NCBI GenBank assembly: GCA_963786195.1
Contig: CAWAYH010000005.1
Location: 186,001 to 250,000, forward strand
Length of the DNA: 64,000 nucleotides
Source: CAWAYH01 sp963786195
Lineage (GTDB): Bacteria; Acidobacteriota; Vicinamibacteria; Vicinamibacterales; 2-12-FULL-66-21
Reading direction: 5' to 3'
Shown: in pieces, positions 51,869-59,451 of the stretch
Numbering within the stretch: position 1 is the first letter of the stretch
How the letters are laid out: each line of letters opens with the position of its first letter
The notes under the pieces: model-generated
The model's database searches: none
The model's input: the letters and a program-made list of their open reading frames with translations, nothing else
What the model was told of the DNA's origin: nothing
Position numbers and translations under genes: made by a program

Positions 51869-52774
51869 ATGCGTGTTCTGCGACATCGTAGGCAAGGGAT
51901 TACGAACGCTGATGGGCGATACCGGTTCGATGGCGTGGCACCCGGACGTTATCGCGTGCAACTGCTGCGTATCGGTTTCCGACCGGTGCTGTCAGACCCC
52001 GTGCAAGTCGCGGCCGGCGAGACTGTACAGCTCGAGCTCCGCGTGGCTTCGCAGCCACTGATGCTGCCGCCGGTCACGGTCACCGTCACAGCGGACGTCT
52101 GCGTGCCGGCCAAGACACTTAAGGAACACCCACAGCTCCAGACGCTCTGGCAACAAGCGCGAGATGGCGCGTCGGTGCGCACGGAGCTCATGGCACGATT
52201 CCGCTACCACGTGTTGGCGCATGAGGAGTCATACGAACTGAAAGCCGACGGTCCCACCGCGCCGGGCACGATCGATCAGCCCTCCGTCAGCGACCCCAAG
52301 TGGGCAGTCAAGAACGCCGCGCGCAACCGGGAGCAGCGGCTCTCTCGCGGCTACTACGGTCCTCGCAAGGGCTCGCTCGACGGGTTTTACGTGCCAAACG
52401 AGTTGGACGTTTTGCACGAGGACTTCCTGAAGACGCACTGCTTCGTCCCGGCGGCCGCGCGTGGCGTGGGTGAGGTGGGACTGCGTTTCCGGCCACTTGG
52501 CACGCGCCGGAACTTCCTCGACATTCTCGGCACGATCTGGCTCGACTCGGCGACGTATCGCGCGCGACGGCTCGAGCTCGAGTACGTGGACTTCGACGAG
52601 TCGCGCGGGACCGTCCGCGTAGACTTCGCCGACGTCCCGGTCGCCGGCGGCACGCTGCGGATGCCCGTCGGCGGGGCGTTCGCGATGCGGCCGTCGCGAA
52701 AGAATCCCACCAAGCGCACCGAGGGGAAGTTCACGTTCACGTACTCGGGCTTCGAGGAGGTGCCGCCGCGTTAG
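51869..52774 (+). CDS. Carboxypeptidase-regulatory-like domain protein, N-terminally truncated
   Basis: The frame opens within a CarboxypepD-reg-like fold (ITNADGRYRFDGVAPGRYRV, then LRIGFRPVLSDPVQVAAGET). The signal peptide and first strands normally present are missing. The remaining 230 residues (HPQLQTLWQQARDGASVRTEL, FLDILGTIWLDSATYRARRL, YSGFEEVPPR) match a type I associate with Gemmatimonadota exported proteins. The true gene probably started upstream and lost its 5' end by deletion or frameshift. Any product would lack export. Best treated as a fragment; the in-frame ATG has no SD. Confidence 0.6.
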   Translation: MRVLRHRRQGITNADGRYRFDGVAPGRYRVQLLRIGFRPVLSDPVQVAAGETVQLELRVASQPLMLPPVTVTVTADVCVPAKTLKEHPQLQTLWQQARDGASVRTELMARFRYHVLAHEESYELKADGPTAPGTIDQPSVSDPKWAVKNAARNREQRLSRGYYGPRKGSLDGFYVPNELDVLHEDFLKTHCFVPAAARGVGEVGLRFRPLGTRRNFLDILGTIWLDSATYRARRLELEYVDFDESRGTVRVDFADVPVAGGTLRMPVGGAFAMRPSRKNPTKRTEGKFTFTYSGFEEVPPR

Positions 52775-53015
52775 GTTCACGCGATGCCCTGCTGGTTGTC
52801 GCGCTCTAACGAGGAGTTGAAGCCGACGGCGGGTTATGGAAGCGGCTGGCTCGCTGGGCTCGCCTGCCGCACACAGGTGTGCACTCCGGCACGGTGTTGG
52901 GTGGGAAGCAGTTGCCTCCCACCCTCGAACGCCGGCGGGTTGGCCCTGAACGCCGGGCTGCTCAGATATCTTGGGCGTATGGAACGCCCTCGGAAGACGG
53001 AGATCGTAGAACATC

Positions 53016-53355
53016 ATGGCCAGTACCTCTTCCTCCCGGAGAACTCTTCGAGTTGGACGGCCTAGTCACGCCAGCCGCGCAAGGCATTGCGAGCCGGGTC
53101 CTCGCGCGGACAAAAGCGGGCAACATCACCCTCTTTGCATTCGACGCGGATGAAGAATTGTCAGAGCACACCGCGCCGTTCGACGCGCTCGTACTGACAC
53201 TGTCTGGCGCGCTTGTTCTCACGATTGGCGGTCGTGAGGTCCGCGCAACACCGCAATCAATTGTGCTCATGCCGGCGAACGTCCCTCATGCCGTGCGCGC
53301 CTCTAAACCGTCGCGCATGATCCTGATCATGCTGCGCGAGCAGGCCGGCGGGTAA
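53016..53355 (+). CDS. Small cupin-domain protein, 5' end uncertain
   Basis: The core is a single cupin: GNITLFAFDADEELSEHTAPFDALVLTLSG, then GGREVRATPQSIVLMPANVPHAVRA. The candidate metal site is in SEHTAPFDA and PHAV. The visible frame extends upstream to an ATG at 52879 through non-homologous sequence. A start at ATG 53016 with one base error near 53037 (CCTCCCGG) gives a family-sized protein of about 112 residues. Likely a metal-binding cupin of unknown substrate. It is the last gene before the second tRNA repeat. Confidence 0.65.
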
Positions 53356-53441
53356 TTTGATGCGTGTCCTGAGGCGCCGGGTGGCGGTACGTGCTTGTCG
53401 ACGCCAAGGCGCGCTGGAGGGGCATTTCGACGAAGCCTGAC

Positions 53442-53485
53442 GCCTTCTAAGCCGAGGGTCGCAGGTTCGATACCTGCCGGGCGCG
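53442..53485 (+). repeat. Putative attachment repeat, copy 2 (tRNA-Arg 3' fragment)
   Basis: Exact 44-base copy of the 3' part of tRNA-Arg(TCT), without the D arm or 5' acceptor strand, so it cannot be a functional tRNA. Together with 47883-47926 it bounds about 5.56 kb. Confidence 0.8.
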
Positions 53486-53507
53486 GCAGTAGCTACAGCA
53501 CTCGTCA

Positions 53508-54287
53508 TCAGCCCGATTGATCTGGAGGCCTTTCCAACACGATGATGGTCTCATCGTCCTCTGGCACGCTTCCTCCACGAAACGCACTGACCGCCTCAAC
53601 GAGCTGCAGACCGAACGTTTCCGCCGAAATCGGGTCCAGCGCTCGGGCCAGCGTCATGAGATCGTTTCGACCCAGCTCTTTGCCCGCAGGGTTGGTGGCT
53701 TCGGAGACCCCGTCGGAATACAGCACGATGAGGTCGCCGGGTTCCGGTTTGACGATTATCCGGTCGTAGGAGACGTTCGGCAGCAGGCCGAGTGGAGTGC
53801 CCCTGACGCCCGCGCCCTCCTCTGGACGATGCGGTTCGAACCAGGCCCATTCATCACGATTTGACCGGTACCAGAACGCAGGAGGATGGCCGGCATTCGT
53901 CATCACGAGGAGCCCCCTGCGGCCGTGGAAGCCGGCGGCCACCATCGTGGCGTAGTGGACCCCACCGAGTTCCGTCACGACTGCCTCATTGAGATCCCGC
54001 ATGAGATTTGTCTGCTCGAGGGCCGTGAGATACTTTTCCATCAATTCCCGAAGCTTGGCACTGAGCGACGCGACGGCGCTTCCGTGGCCGCTCACATCAG
54101 CAAGGGCGATGCGAGAGACGATACAGCTGGGACAAACGGAGACGTAATGGACGTCGCCCCCGGCCTCACCAGACCCGAACGGCATGGAGTGGACCCAGAC
54201 CCTCAAGCCTGGCACATCTGCGACGCTCGAGGTCTCCTGGTTACTGGCCCATGTCTCGGCGCACTTCAAACGATATGGAACTGGCAC
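53508..54287 (-). CDS. SpoIIE-type PP2C serine/threonine phosphatase
   Basis: About 260 residues if GTG 54287 (MPVPYRLKCAETWASNQE) is the start, which matches the compact N-terminus of single-domain members. The frame is open further upstream, to 54551, over unrelated sequence. Motifs are GEAGGDVHYVS, ALADVSGHG, TNAGHPPAFWYR, YSDGVSEATNP and DDETIIVLER, with the metal-binding aspartates present. No sensor domain is attached, unlike the fusion at 533-4281. Such phosphatases reverse Ser/Thr phosphorylation, often of anti-sigma antagonists. It lies just outside the tRNA-flanked segment. Confidence 0.88.
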   Translation of the reverse strand: MPVPYRLKCAETWASNQETSSVADVPGLRVWVHSMPFGSGEAGGDVHYVSVCPSCIVSRIALADVSGHGSAVASLSAKLRELMEKYLTALEQTNLMRDLNEAVVTELGGVHYATMVAAGFHGRRGLLVMTNAGHPPAFWYRSNRDEWAWFEPHRPEEGAGVRGTPLGLLPNVSYDRIIVKPEPGDLIVLYSDGVSEATNPAGKELGRNDLMTLARALDPISAETFGLQLVEAVSAFRGGSVPEDDETIIVLERPPDQSG

Positions 54288-54289
54288 AA

Positions 54290-54777
54290 TCGCCAGCTTA
54301 CTCCCCTTCGACAGGACGCCAGAGGACGAGCGCCTCATCCATTGCCTCAACTCGTTCCGGGTGATGACGGCCGATGAAGCCGCCCAGATACATGACGGGG
54401 TCGCCGCTCTCATCAGCACGCTGGTACGTCGCGGCGTCGGCTTGGCCGTCATCAGCAATGGTTTTGAGGAAGATGGGCTCGGGTGGTCACTGTGTTCACT
54501 GGCGGCCGAAATCCGGTGCACCGCTATCTCGTGCAGGGAGGGCATCGCCAAACCCGACGCGGAGATTGACCGACGAGCAGCACGTCGGTTGGGCGCTGAC
54601 CCGGCAACAACCGTGTATATCGGCGATGGGGATGATGACGAACTCGCCGGGGCCGCGAGTGCCGGCCTTCACGCATACCGAGCTGCCTGGTTCGTCCGCC
54701 AGTCGCCCCAGAACGCGGCGACTTGGCCGCAGTTGACAGACCCGAAGGACGTTCTGAACCTTGTAGCGGCCGGCTAA
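54290..54777 (+). pseudogene. HAD-family hydrolase fragment lacking the N-terminal catalytic aspartates
   Basis: The visible part, FDRTPEDERLIHCLNSFRV through GVGLAVISNG, EGIAKPDAEI and VYIGDGDDDELAGAASAGLHAYRAAW, covers cap and core motifs II-IV of a HAD phosphatase. Motif I (DxDxT), the nucleophile, is missing. Sequence homologous to the family begins where the divergent SpoIIE gene starts, which suggests a recombination junction near 54290. Possible starts at 54184 and 54364 do not restore the motif. Confidence 0.65.
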
Positions 54778-54880
54778 TGCGATTCACCTCTTGGCGTGGC
54801 CGGCAGTTTTCTGATCGATGTCGAGGGCTCGCCAAGTGACCTGGCGGCGCGGAAGGGTGAGCGGCCTGGCGTCAGACACA

Positions 54881-55762
54881 ATGACTTTCGTCGATCGACT
54901 CTGGCGTCGCCTCCCCGTCGTCGTGCGCGCGGTTGTCATCGGCGTGGCTGCCGCCGCCGCGGGCACCGTGCCGTGGGCCGTGCTGGTATCGGCGAACACC
55001 AGGTACCACTCGGCGCTGCCGTGGGCCGTCCCGCTCATGGCGATCTACCTGTGGTTGTATTGGCGCTATTTTGTGCGGGGAACAGGATGGCCGCAGTCGA
55101 CAGCCGACGCGCGCCGGATGAATGCCCGTGCCAACGCACTACCGGAGGAAAGCTGGGGACCGGCCCTGCTGGCGGGACTGCTCGGCCTCGTCAGCGTCCT
55201 GCTCCTTCAGGGAGTATTGAGCCGACTCGTCGCGCTCCCCCAGCAACGAGATCTCGATGTGTCGCGATACCCGGTTATCACGGTTCTGATGTGGTTCGTG
55301 ATGAGTGCGGTCGTCGCCGGCGTCGTTGAGGAGACATCCTTCCGTGGTTACCTGCAGAGGCCGATTGAGCGCCGGCACGGGCCGATCGTCGCGATTCTGG
55401 TAACCGGCAGCCTGTTTGGGTTGGCGCATTTTGCGCACCCGGAGGTCGGCGTCGTGCTGCTGCCGTTCTACCTGGCCGTGGCCGCGGTGTACGGCGCCCT
55501 GGCCTACGTCACAGATTCCACAGTGCCCGGCATGGTCCTCCATGCCGGCGGGAACATGTTCAGCGCCTTCGACCTCTTTACGCGCGGGCGGTCCGAGTGG
55601 CAGCTGTCGCGCGAAGTCCAGCCGCTCATTTGGGAAACCGGGCCCGATGCGGCGTTCTGGGGCAATGTGGCGGCTCTCGTGATCATGACCGCTCTGACGA
55701 TGTGGGCGTACTCGACGCTTGCGCGCGGTACGCGCAAGGCTCGAGCATCGAATGCTGCCTGA
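54881..55762 (+). CDS. CPBP-family intramembrane metalloprotease
   Basis: About 293 residues from ATG 54881; an upstream ATG at 54818 is in frame but adds a basic unrelated leader. Around eight membrane helices. CPBP (Abi/Rce1-like) motifs are present: motif 1 VVEETSFRGYLQ (EExxxR), motif 2 LFGLAHFAHP (FxxxH) and motif 3 VLHAGGNMF (HxxxN). These proteins are glutamic- or metal-type intramembrane proteases linked in bacteria to bacteriocin immunity or prenyl-protein-like processing. The region 55763-55954 downstream holds only a possible eroded reading frame and the next promoter. Confidence 0.9.
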   Translation: MTFVDRLWRRLPVVVRAVVIGVAAAAAGTVPWAVLVSANTRYHSALPWAVPLMAIYLWLYWRYFVRGTGWPQSTADARRMNARANALPEESWGPALLAGLLGLVSVLLLQGVLSRLVALPQQRDLDVSRYPVITVLMWFVMSAVVAGVVEETSFRGYLQRPIERRHGPIVAILVTGSLFGLAHFAHPEVGVVLLPFYLAVAAVYGALAYVTDSTVPGMVLHAGGNMFSAFDLFTRGRSEWQLSREVQPLIWETGPDAAFWGNVAALVIMTALTMWAYSTLARGTRKARASNAA

Positions 55763-55907
55763 CAAACGAATGGACCCGAATTCCCACGAGGCCCTCCTTC
55801 GGCGGCGGGAGGTCGCACTGCAAGACTCTGTGCACCGACCAGACGTTTCTTGCCTACCTGCAGCAGGTGTTTGCGCAGGGCGGGTCGGCGCGGGCCGCCT
55901 AGCGGGG

Positions 55908-55935
55908 CTGACTCTGCGTGAATACCCGATAAAAT
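55908..55935 (+). promoter_or_regulatory. Promoter of TIR-like gene
   Basis: CTGACT (55908-55913) and TAAAAT (55930-55935) with a 16-base spacer, 20 bases before ATG 55955. The SD GGAG lies in between. Confidence 0.5.
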
Positions 55936-55954
55936 ACGGTGGTCGGAGAAACGG

Positions 55955-56884
55955 ATGGACAAGCCTCGCATCTTCCTCGGCTCCTCAGGAATGCAAGAGA
56001 AGCTCGTGCAGGCGCTGACACGCGGTCTCGAAGACGTCGCGCATGTAGATCCCTGGACGACATCCTTCAATCCTGGGACCACCACACTGGCCCGCCTCCT
56101 CGAGCTTACGCATGAAGTCGACTTCGCCGCGTTCGTGTTCGCCCGGGACGACTGGACGACAACCAGCCTGCCCGCATCCCCTTCCACGGATTCCGGTCAG
56201 GCTTCTCCGCGAGACAATGTCGTCTTCGAAGCCGGCCTTTTCGGTGGAGTCCTCGGAATGCGCCGAACCTTCATCCTCCATGCGAGCGGCTCGAAGCTTC
56301 CGAGCGATCTCCTCGGGCTCACGTGCATACGGTACGACGAAGCGACGACCCCTTCCGAGATGAGAGTCGTCAACCAGAAGCTTCGGAAGGCGATCGAGAA
56401 CGAGGGCCGCGTCGCACGCATCGAAGGCCTGTGGTGGCAGTTCTCCCTGACGGAGCGCGGCCCTCACGAGCCTTCCGCCGTGAGCCTCATTCGAATCTCG
56501 CGAGACCGCGACGGCGCGCTGGAGCTACGCGGCCGCTCTTGGCAAGAGGATGGCAGGCTGTCAGCGAGATACTGGTGCGAAGCGTCGAAGGAGAGGAAGG
56601 AACCTTCGGGCGTCTTCTATTATTGGAAGGGAGAACGGCCTCGGGATTCGAACGCACCGCAGCTGGACGGGACGGGAGAAATCCTGCTGGAGTCCGCCGA
56701 TCGCGCGTCCGGATACTTCACGACTCGTTCGGACGCGCCCGCGAGCGTGAACGCGCGGACGGCCGGTGTTTACTGGCGCGCCGATCCAGAGGACCTGAGC
56801 ATCCTGGACGGAAGCGACGATCGGCAACGCGCGGAGTTGATCGCTGAGCGGCTGAGGCGTTGGAAGTCCATCACGAACGCCTGA
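55955..56884 (+). CDS. TIR-like nucleotide-binding domain protein with beta-rich C-terminal domain (putative defence effector)
   Basis: Complete 309-residue protein without frameshift. Residues 1-150 match the TIR-like family PF10137 (TIR domains of CBASS/Pycsar-type effectors): PRIFLGSSGMQEKLVQAL, DPWTTSFNPGTTTLARL, DFAAFVFARDD and RDNVVFEAGLFGGVLG. The last carries the putative NAD+-cleaving Glu in VVFEAG. Residues 165-300 are a separate beta-rich domain (GALELRGRSWQEDGRLSARY, GVFYYWKGERPRD, RTAGVYWRADPEDLS) that I do not recognise; it could be a ligand sensor. It has its own promoter. No cyclase (CD-NTase or PycC) is adjacent, so it may act alone. Defence function is inferred from the family. 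Confidence 0.8.
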   Translation: MDKPRIFLGSSGMQEKLVQALTRGLEDVAHVDPWTTSFNPGTTTLARLLELTHEVDFAAFVFARDDWTTTSLPASPSTDSGQASPRDNVVFEAGLFGGVLGMRRTFILHASGSKLPSDLLGLTCIRYDEATTPSEMRVVNQKLRKAIENEGRVARIEGLWWQFSLTERGPHEPSAVSLIRISRDRDGALELRGRSWQEDGRLSARYWCEASKERKEPSGVFYYWKGERPRDSNAPQLDGTGEILLESADRASGYFTTRSDAPASVNARTAGVYWRADPEDLSILDGSDDRQRAELIAERLRRWKSITNA

Positions 56885-57013
56885 GATCAGCGATCTGCGT
56901 TTTTCCTCATGGGGAATTCACAATCAGGTTGCCACCGTCGGCGCGACCGACGAGTACTAGTTCCTTGTTGGGAAGGACTACGTCCCCTCCGGTGCAGGAA
57001 AACAGGATCAGGC

Positions 57014-57937
57014 TCACAAGCGCCTGCCTGACCCACCAGTTCTTTGCGCAAGGGCGCTGTCGATTGCGCATCGTCTCGGGGCGGTCGCGAGCGCTCGATA
57101 CGTCGAGGGTGTCGCGCCAAACATCTGCCGGAAGACCCTGCTGTAGTGGGATGGACCGGCGAACCCGTGGTTCGTGGCGACCTCCGCGATGGCGGCATCC
57201 GACTCACCGAGCGGCGTCAGGCTCGCCAGCAGGCGCAGGTGCAGGTGGTGTTTCGCCAGGGTGCGGCCGGTGACCTTTCGGAAAACGCGGCTCAGATGAA
57301 AAAGGGAAACGCCTGCCTCGCGGCCGATCGTCCGAAACGTGACGCGGCCTGTGGTCATCCCGGTGACGACAGCGCTGGCGCGGTCCGCGATCTCACGTTC
57401 ATCACGGGTGATGGCAGTCTGACGCGCTGCGCGCTGGCCTTGATACGCGCGCGACAGCACGCGGTCTAACGCGTCAAACACCGCTTCGACAACTTCCAGT
57501 TCGCCCGGCGGCTCCTTCGAGACGAGACGATGAAACAGCGTCCTTTGGACGACGTACGCGTGGCTCTCCGTCGGCCCATGCGTGAACCGGAACGGCGACG
57601 GCCGCTCGGCGACGACCGGATCGTACCGGCGCACGACGTCCCGCAAATCGGCGTCACCGATCTGGTACCAGTGGGTCCGGTCGCCTCGCGGATCCAAAGC
57701 CTGTCGCGAGAATTCCTCCCCGTCGTTGTGATACTCGACGACGCTGGGATCGGACACGTACCGCCGCGACCGCCCCGACTGAATCCACACACTCTGGCAC
57801 GGGAAGACGAATCGATGTCCCCGAACATACGACGGAGTGCTGAACGATGGGTGATCAGCCGCACAGTGAACGTAGCCCACCGTGACCAGCGAGTTCACGA
57901 AGATCTCTCGATCGGTGTTGGTCGGCGGCGCAGCCAT
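57014..57937 (-). CDS. AraC-family transcriptional regulator
   Basis: About 308 residues. ATG 57937 overlaps the stop of the dinB-like gene (TGATG); GTG 57940 is the alternative. The N-terminal half has an AraC cupin-like arm (SFSTPSYVRGHRFVFPCQSV, VVEYHNDGEEF). The C-terminal 100 residues hold two helix-turn-helix motifs: TFRTIGREAGVSLFHLSRVF and DAAIAEVATNHGFAGPSHYS with FRQMFGATPSTYR. Coupled to and downstream of a DinB-like gene, so the two probably respond to the same stress. Confidence 0.92.
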   Translation of the reverse strand: MAAPPTNTDREIFVNSLVTVGYVHCAADHPSFSTPSYVRGHRFVFPCQSVWIQSGRSRRYVSDPSVVEYHNDGEEFSRQALDPRGDRTHWYQIGDADLRDVVRRYDPVVAERPSPFRFTHGPTESHAYVVQRTLFHRLVSKEPPGELEVVEAVFDALDRVLSRAYQGQRAARQTAITRDEREIADRASAVVTGMTTGRVTFRTIGREAGVSLFHLSRVFRKVTGRTLAKHHLHLRLLASLTPLGESDAAIAEVATNHGFAGPSHYSRVFRQMFGATPSTYRALATAPRRCAIDSALAQRTGGSGRRL

Positions 57938-58522
57938 CACCCGGCTCGCGTGTCGATGACATCGATCGGAATCTCTGGCTTCTGCGCACTTGGCGTAAAC
58001 GTGGACATTGCCGCGATGCCGTCGAGAATTCTTTGAATTTGAGCGACGTGGTTCTTATCGTGTCCGGCTTCCAGCCGAATGAGGCTGCGCGCCGTTTCTG
58101 TTCCCCATTCCTCGTGTCGCCCGGCATTCTCCAGCAGCGGTCGGGCCACGTGTCTCAGCATCCGCAAAGTGCCTAGTCGAAACGCGCCGAACAGTTCGGC
58201 GGGACGTGTGCGCGTCCCATGACCCGTACGCGAGGGTCGATGCCCACGCGTCTGGATCGAAGGCCTGCAGGTGTGTGCCGTTGCTCGTGAAAATCATTCG
58301 GAGTCTGAAGCCGAAGACGAGCTCAGAATCCGCCAGATGCGCCACGATTTCGCTGATTGACCACTTGTCCGGGCTGAGTCTGTTCGACAGCGCGTGTGCG
58401 TCAACACCCGTGATGAGCGACTTGATGAGAGATGGCGTCCGCTCGAGGATAGCGGTCGGCTCTTCGTCGCCGACGAGATCCTCGAGTGTCGTGCAATACG
58501 CTTGAATGTCTGATGAGTTCAT
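57937..58522 (-). CDS. DinB/YfiT-like putative metal-dependent hydrolase (one frameshift)
   Basis: About 195 residues. Helical DinB fold: NRLSPDKWSISEIVAHLADSELVFGFRLR, then HVARPLLENAGRHEEWG and AGHDKNHVAQIQRILDGI. The three expected metal histidines lie in VAHLADSE and GHDKNHV. The frame changes once near 58200. ATG 58522 (MNSSDIQAYCTTLED) is chosen; GTG 58528 is also in frame. Members include thiol-dependent detoxifying transferases and DNA-damage-inducible proteins. Overlaps the downstream araC start by one base. Confidence 0.85.
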
Positions 58523-58615
58523 TGGCACGGTCTGTTCAGTCTAGCGCGTCAGGCGAACGCTCGCGGCGGAGCTCTCGAAAAAGAAAAGCAAGATTGTGAC
58601 AATCGATTGGCACAA

Positions 58616-59251
58616 CTAAGGCTGGTTACGCTTCGCCGGTCGTGAGGACTTCGGCTTCGGTCGGAAGCCGGCCCTCTCCATGCGCTCAGCGCGGGACAGA
58701 TTGCGGGCCATGTTCTCGATGATGTCCCGAAGGTACCTCGCACGGGTCTCCGGCCGCTTGGCGCCGGCCAGGCGGTAGAGAACACCTTTCCGCCGGCTCG
58801 CGCTGTAAGACGCCCAGTGGCGGCTGGCCTCCGGGTTGGCCTTGATCGCCTTCTCCAAATCCGGCGGGATGATCTGTTCCTCGATGTGTTTCCAGGCGTC
58901 CCAGGCGCCCGAGTTCTTCGCCGCCTTGACCACGGCGAGGCCAGCAGGCGTCATCAACCCGGCAGCCAGTAGTTTTTCGACGCGTGTTTTGTTCGACGCG
59001 GACCAGGCGCTCTTCAGCTTCCGTGGGGTGAACACCTGCATGTAGAAGGTATCGTCAATCGGATTGATCTTGTTGTCGATCCATCCGAAGCAGAGCGCCT
59101 CTTCAACGGCGTCGTTGTAGGTCAGTGACGGGAGTCCGGAGTGCTTCTTGGCGTAGACGAGCCACACACCGGTAGATGTTTTGTGGTTGTTCTGGAGCCA
59201 GTCCCGCCAGGCCTTGCGGGATTTCGGCCGAACTCGAGGAAGCTCGCCCAT
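58616..59251 (-). CDS. YdeI/OmpD-associated family protein
   Basis: Complete 211-residue protein from ATG 59251. Motifs are KAWRDWLQNNHKTSTGVWLVYAKK, VEEALCFGWIDN, YMQVFTPRKLKSAWSASNK and RHWASYSASRRKGVLYRLAGAKRPETRARYL, all characteristic of YdeI/OmpD-associated proteins, with a Lys/Pro-rich tail. The family is linked to antimicrobial-peptide tolerance and outer-membrane function in enterobacteria; the molecular activity is not established. Nothing recognisable lies between it and the divergent ADOP at 59452. Confidence 0.9.
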   Translation of the reverse strand: MGELPRVRPKSRKAWRDWLQNNHKTSTGVWLVYAKKHSGLPSLTYNDAVEEALCFGWIDNKINPIDDTFYMQVFTPRKLKSAWSASNKTRVEKLLAAGLMTPAGLAVVKAAKNSGAWDAWKHIEEQIIPPDLEKAIKANPEASRHWASYSASRRKGVLYRLAGAKRPETRARYLRDIIENMARNLSRAERMERAGFRPKPKSSRPAKRNQP

Positions 59252-59451
59252 GGCTGTATTGCCAGAGATTTCTCCTGTTCAGCCGCCCCCTGTTCACCAC
59301 TCGACAGCCCTTCCAGCGGAGCCGTTTCCACGCACGACGCCATTCCGATGTTCGCGAGCGAAGAAATAGTGTCCGGAATCGAACGCAATTACCACGCGAC
59401 GCGCGAAATCATGGGACTTAGCCACGGCATGCAACGTGCGACGCTTGCGAC

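Noticed and set aside
53442..53485. Second tRNA-Arg gene
   Set aside because: Only the anticodon stem to discriminator base is present; the 5' acceptor strand and D arm are absent, so it is a duplication fragment.
47854..53485. Autonomous integrative element or prophage
   Set aside because: No integrase, transposase, replication or phage structural gene can be recognised between the tRNA repeats, so only a tRNA-flanked segment is claimed.
55763..55907. Small gene (MDPNSHEALLRRREVALQDS) after the CPBP gene
   Set aside because: Short frame without SD or recognisable domain that changes frame within 100 bases; possibly an eroded remnant but not supportable.
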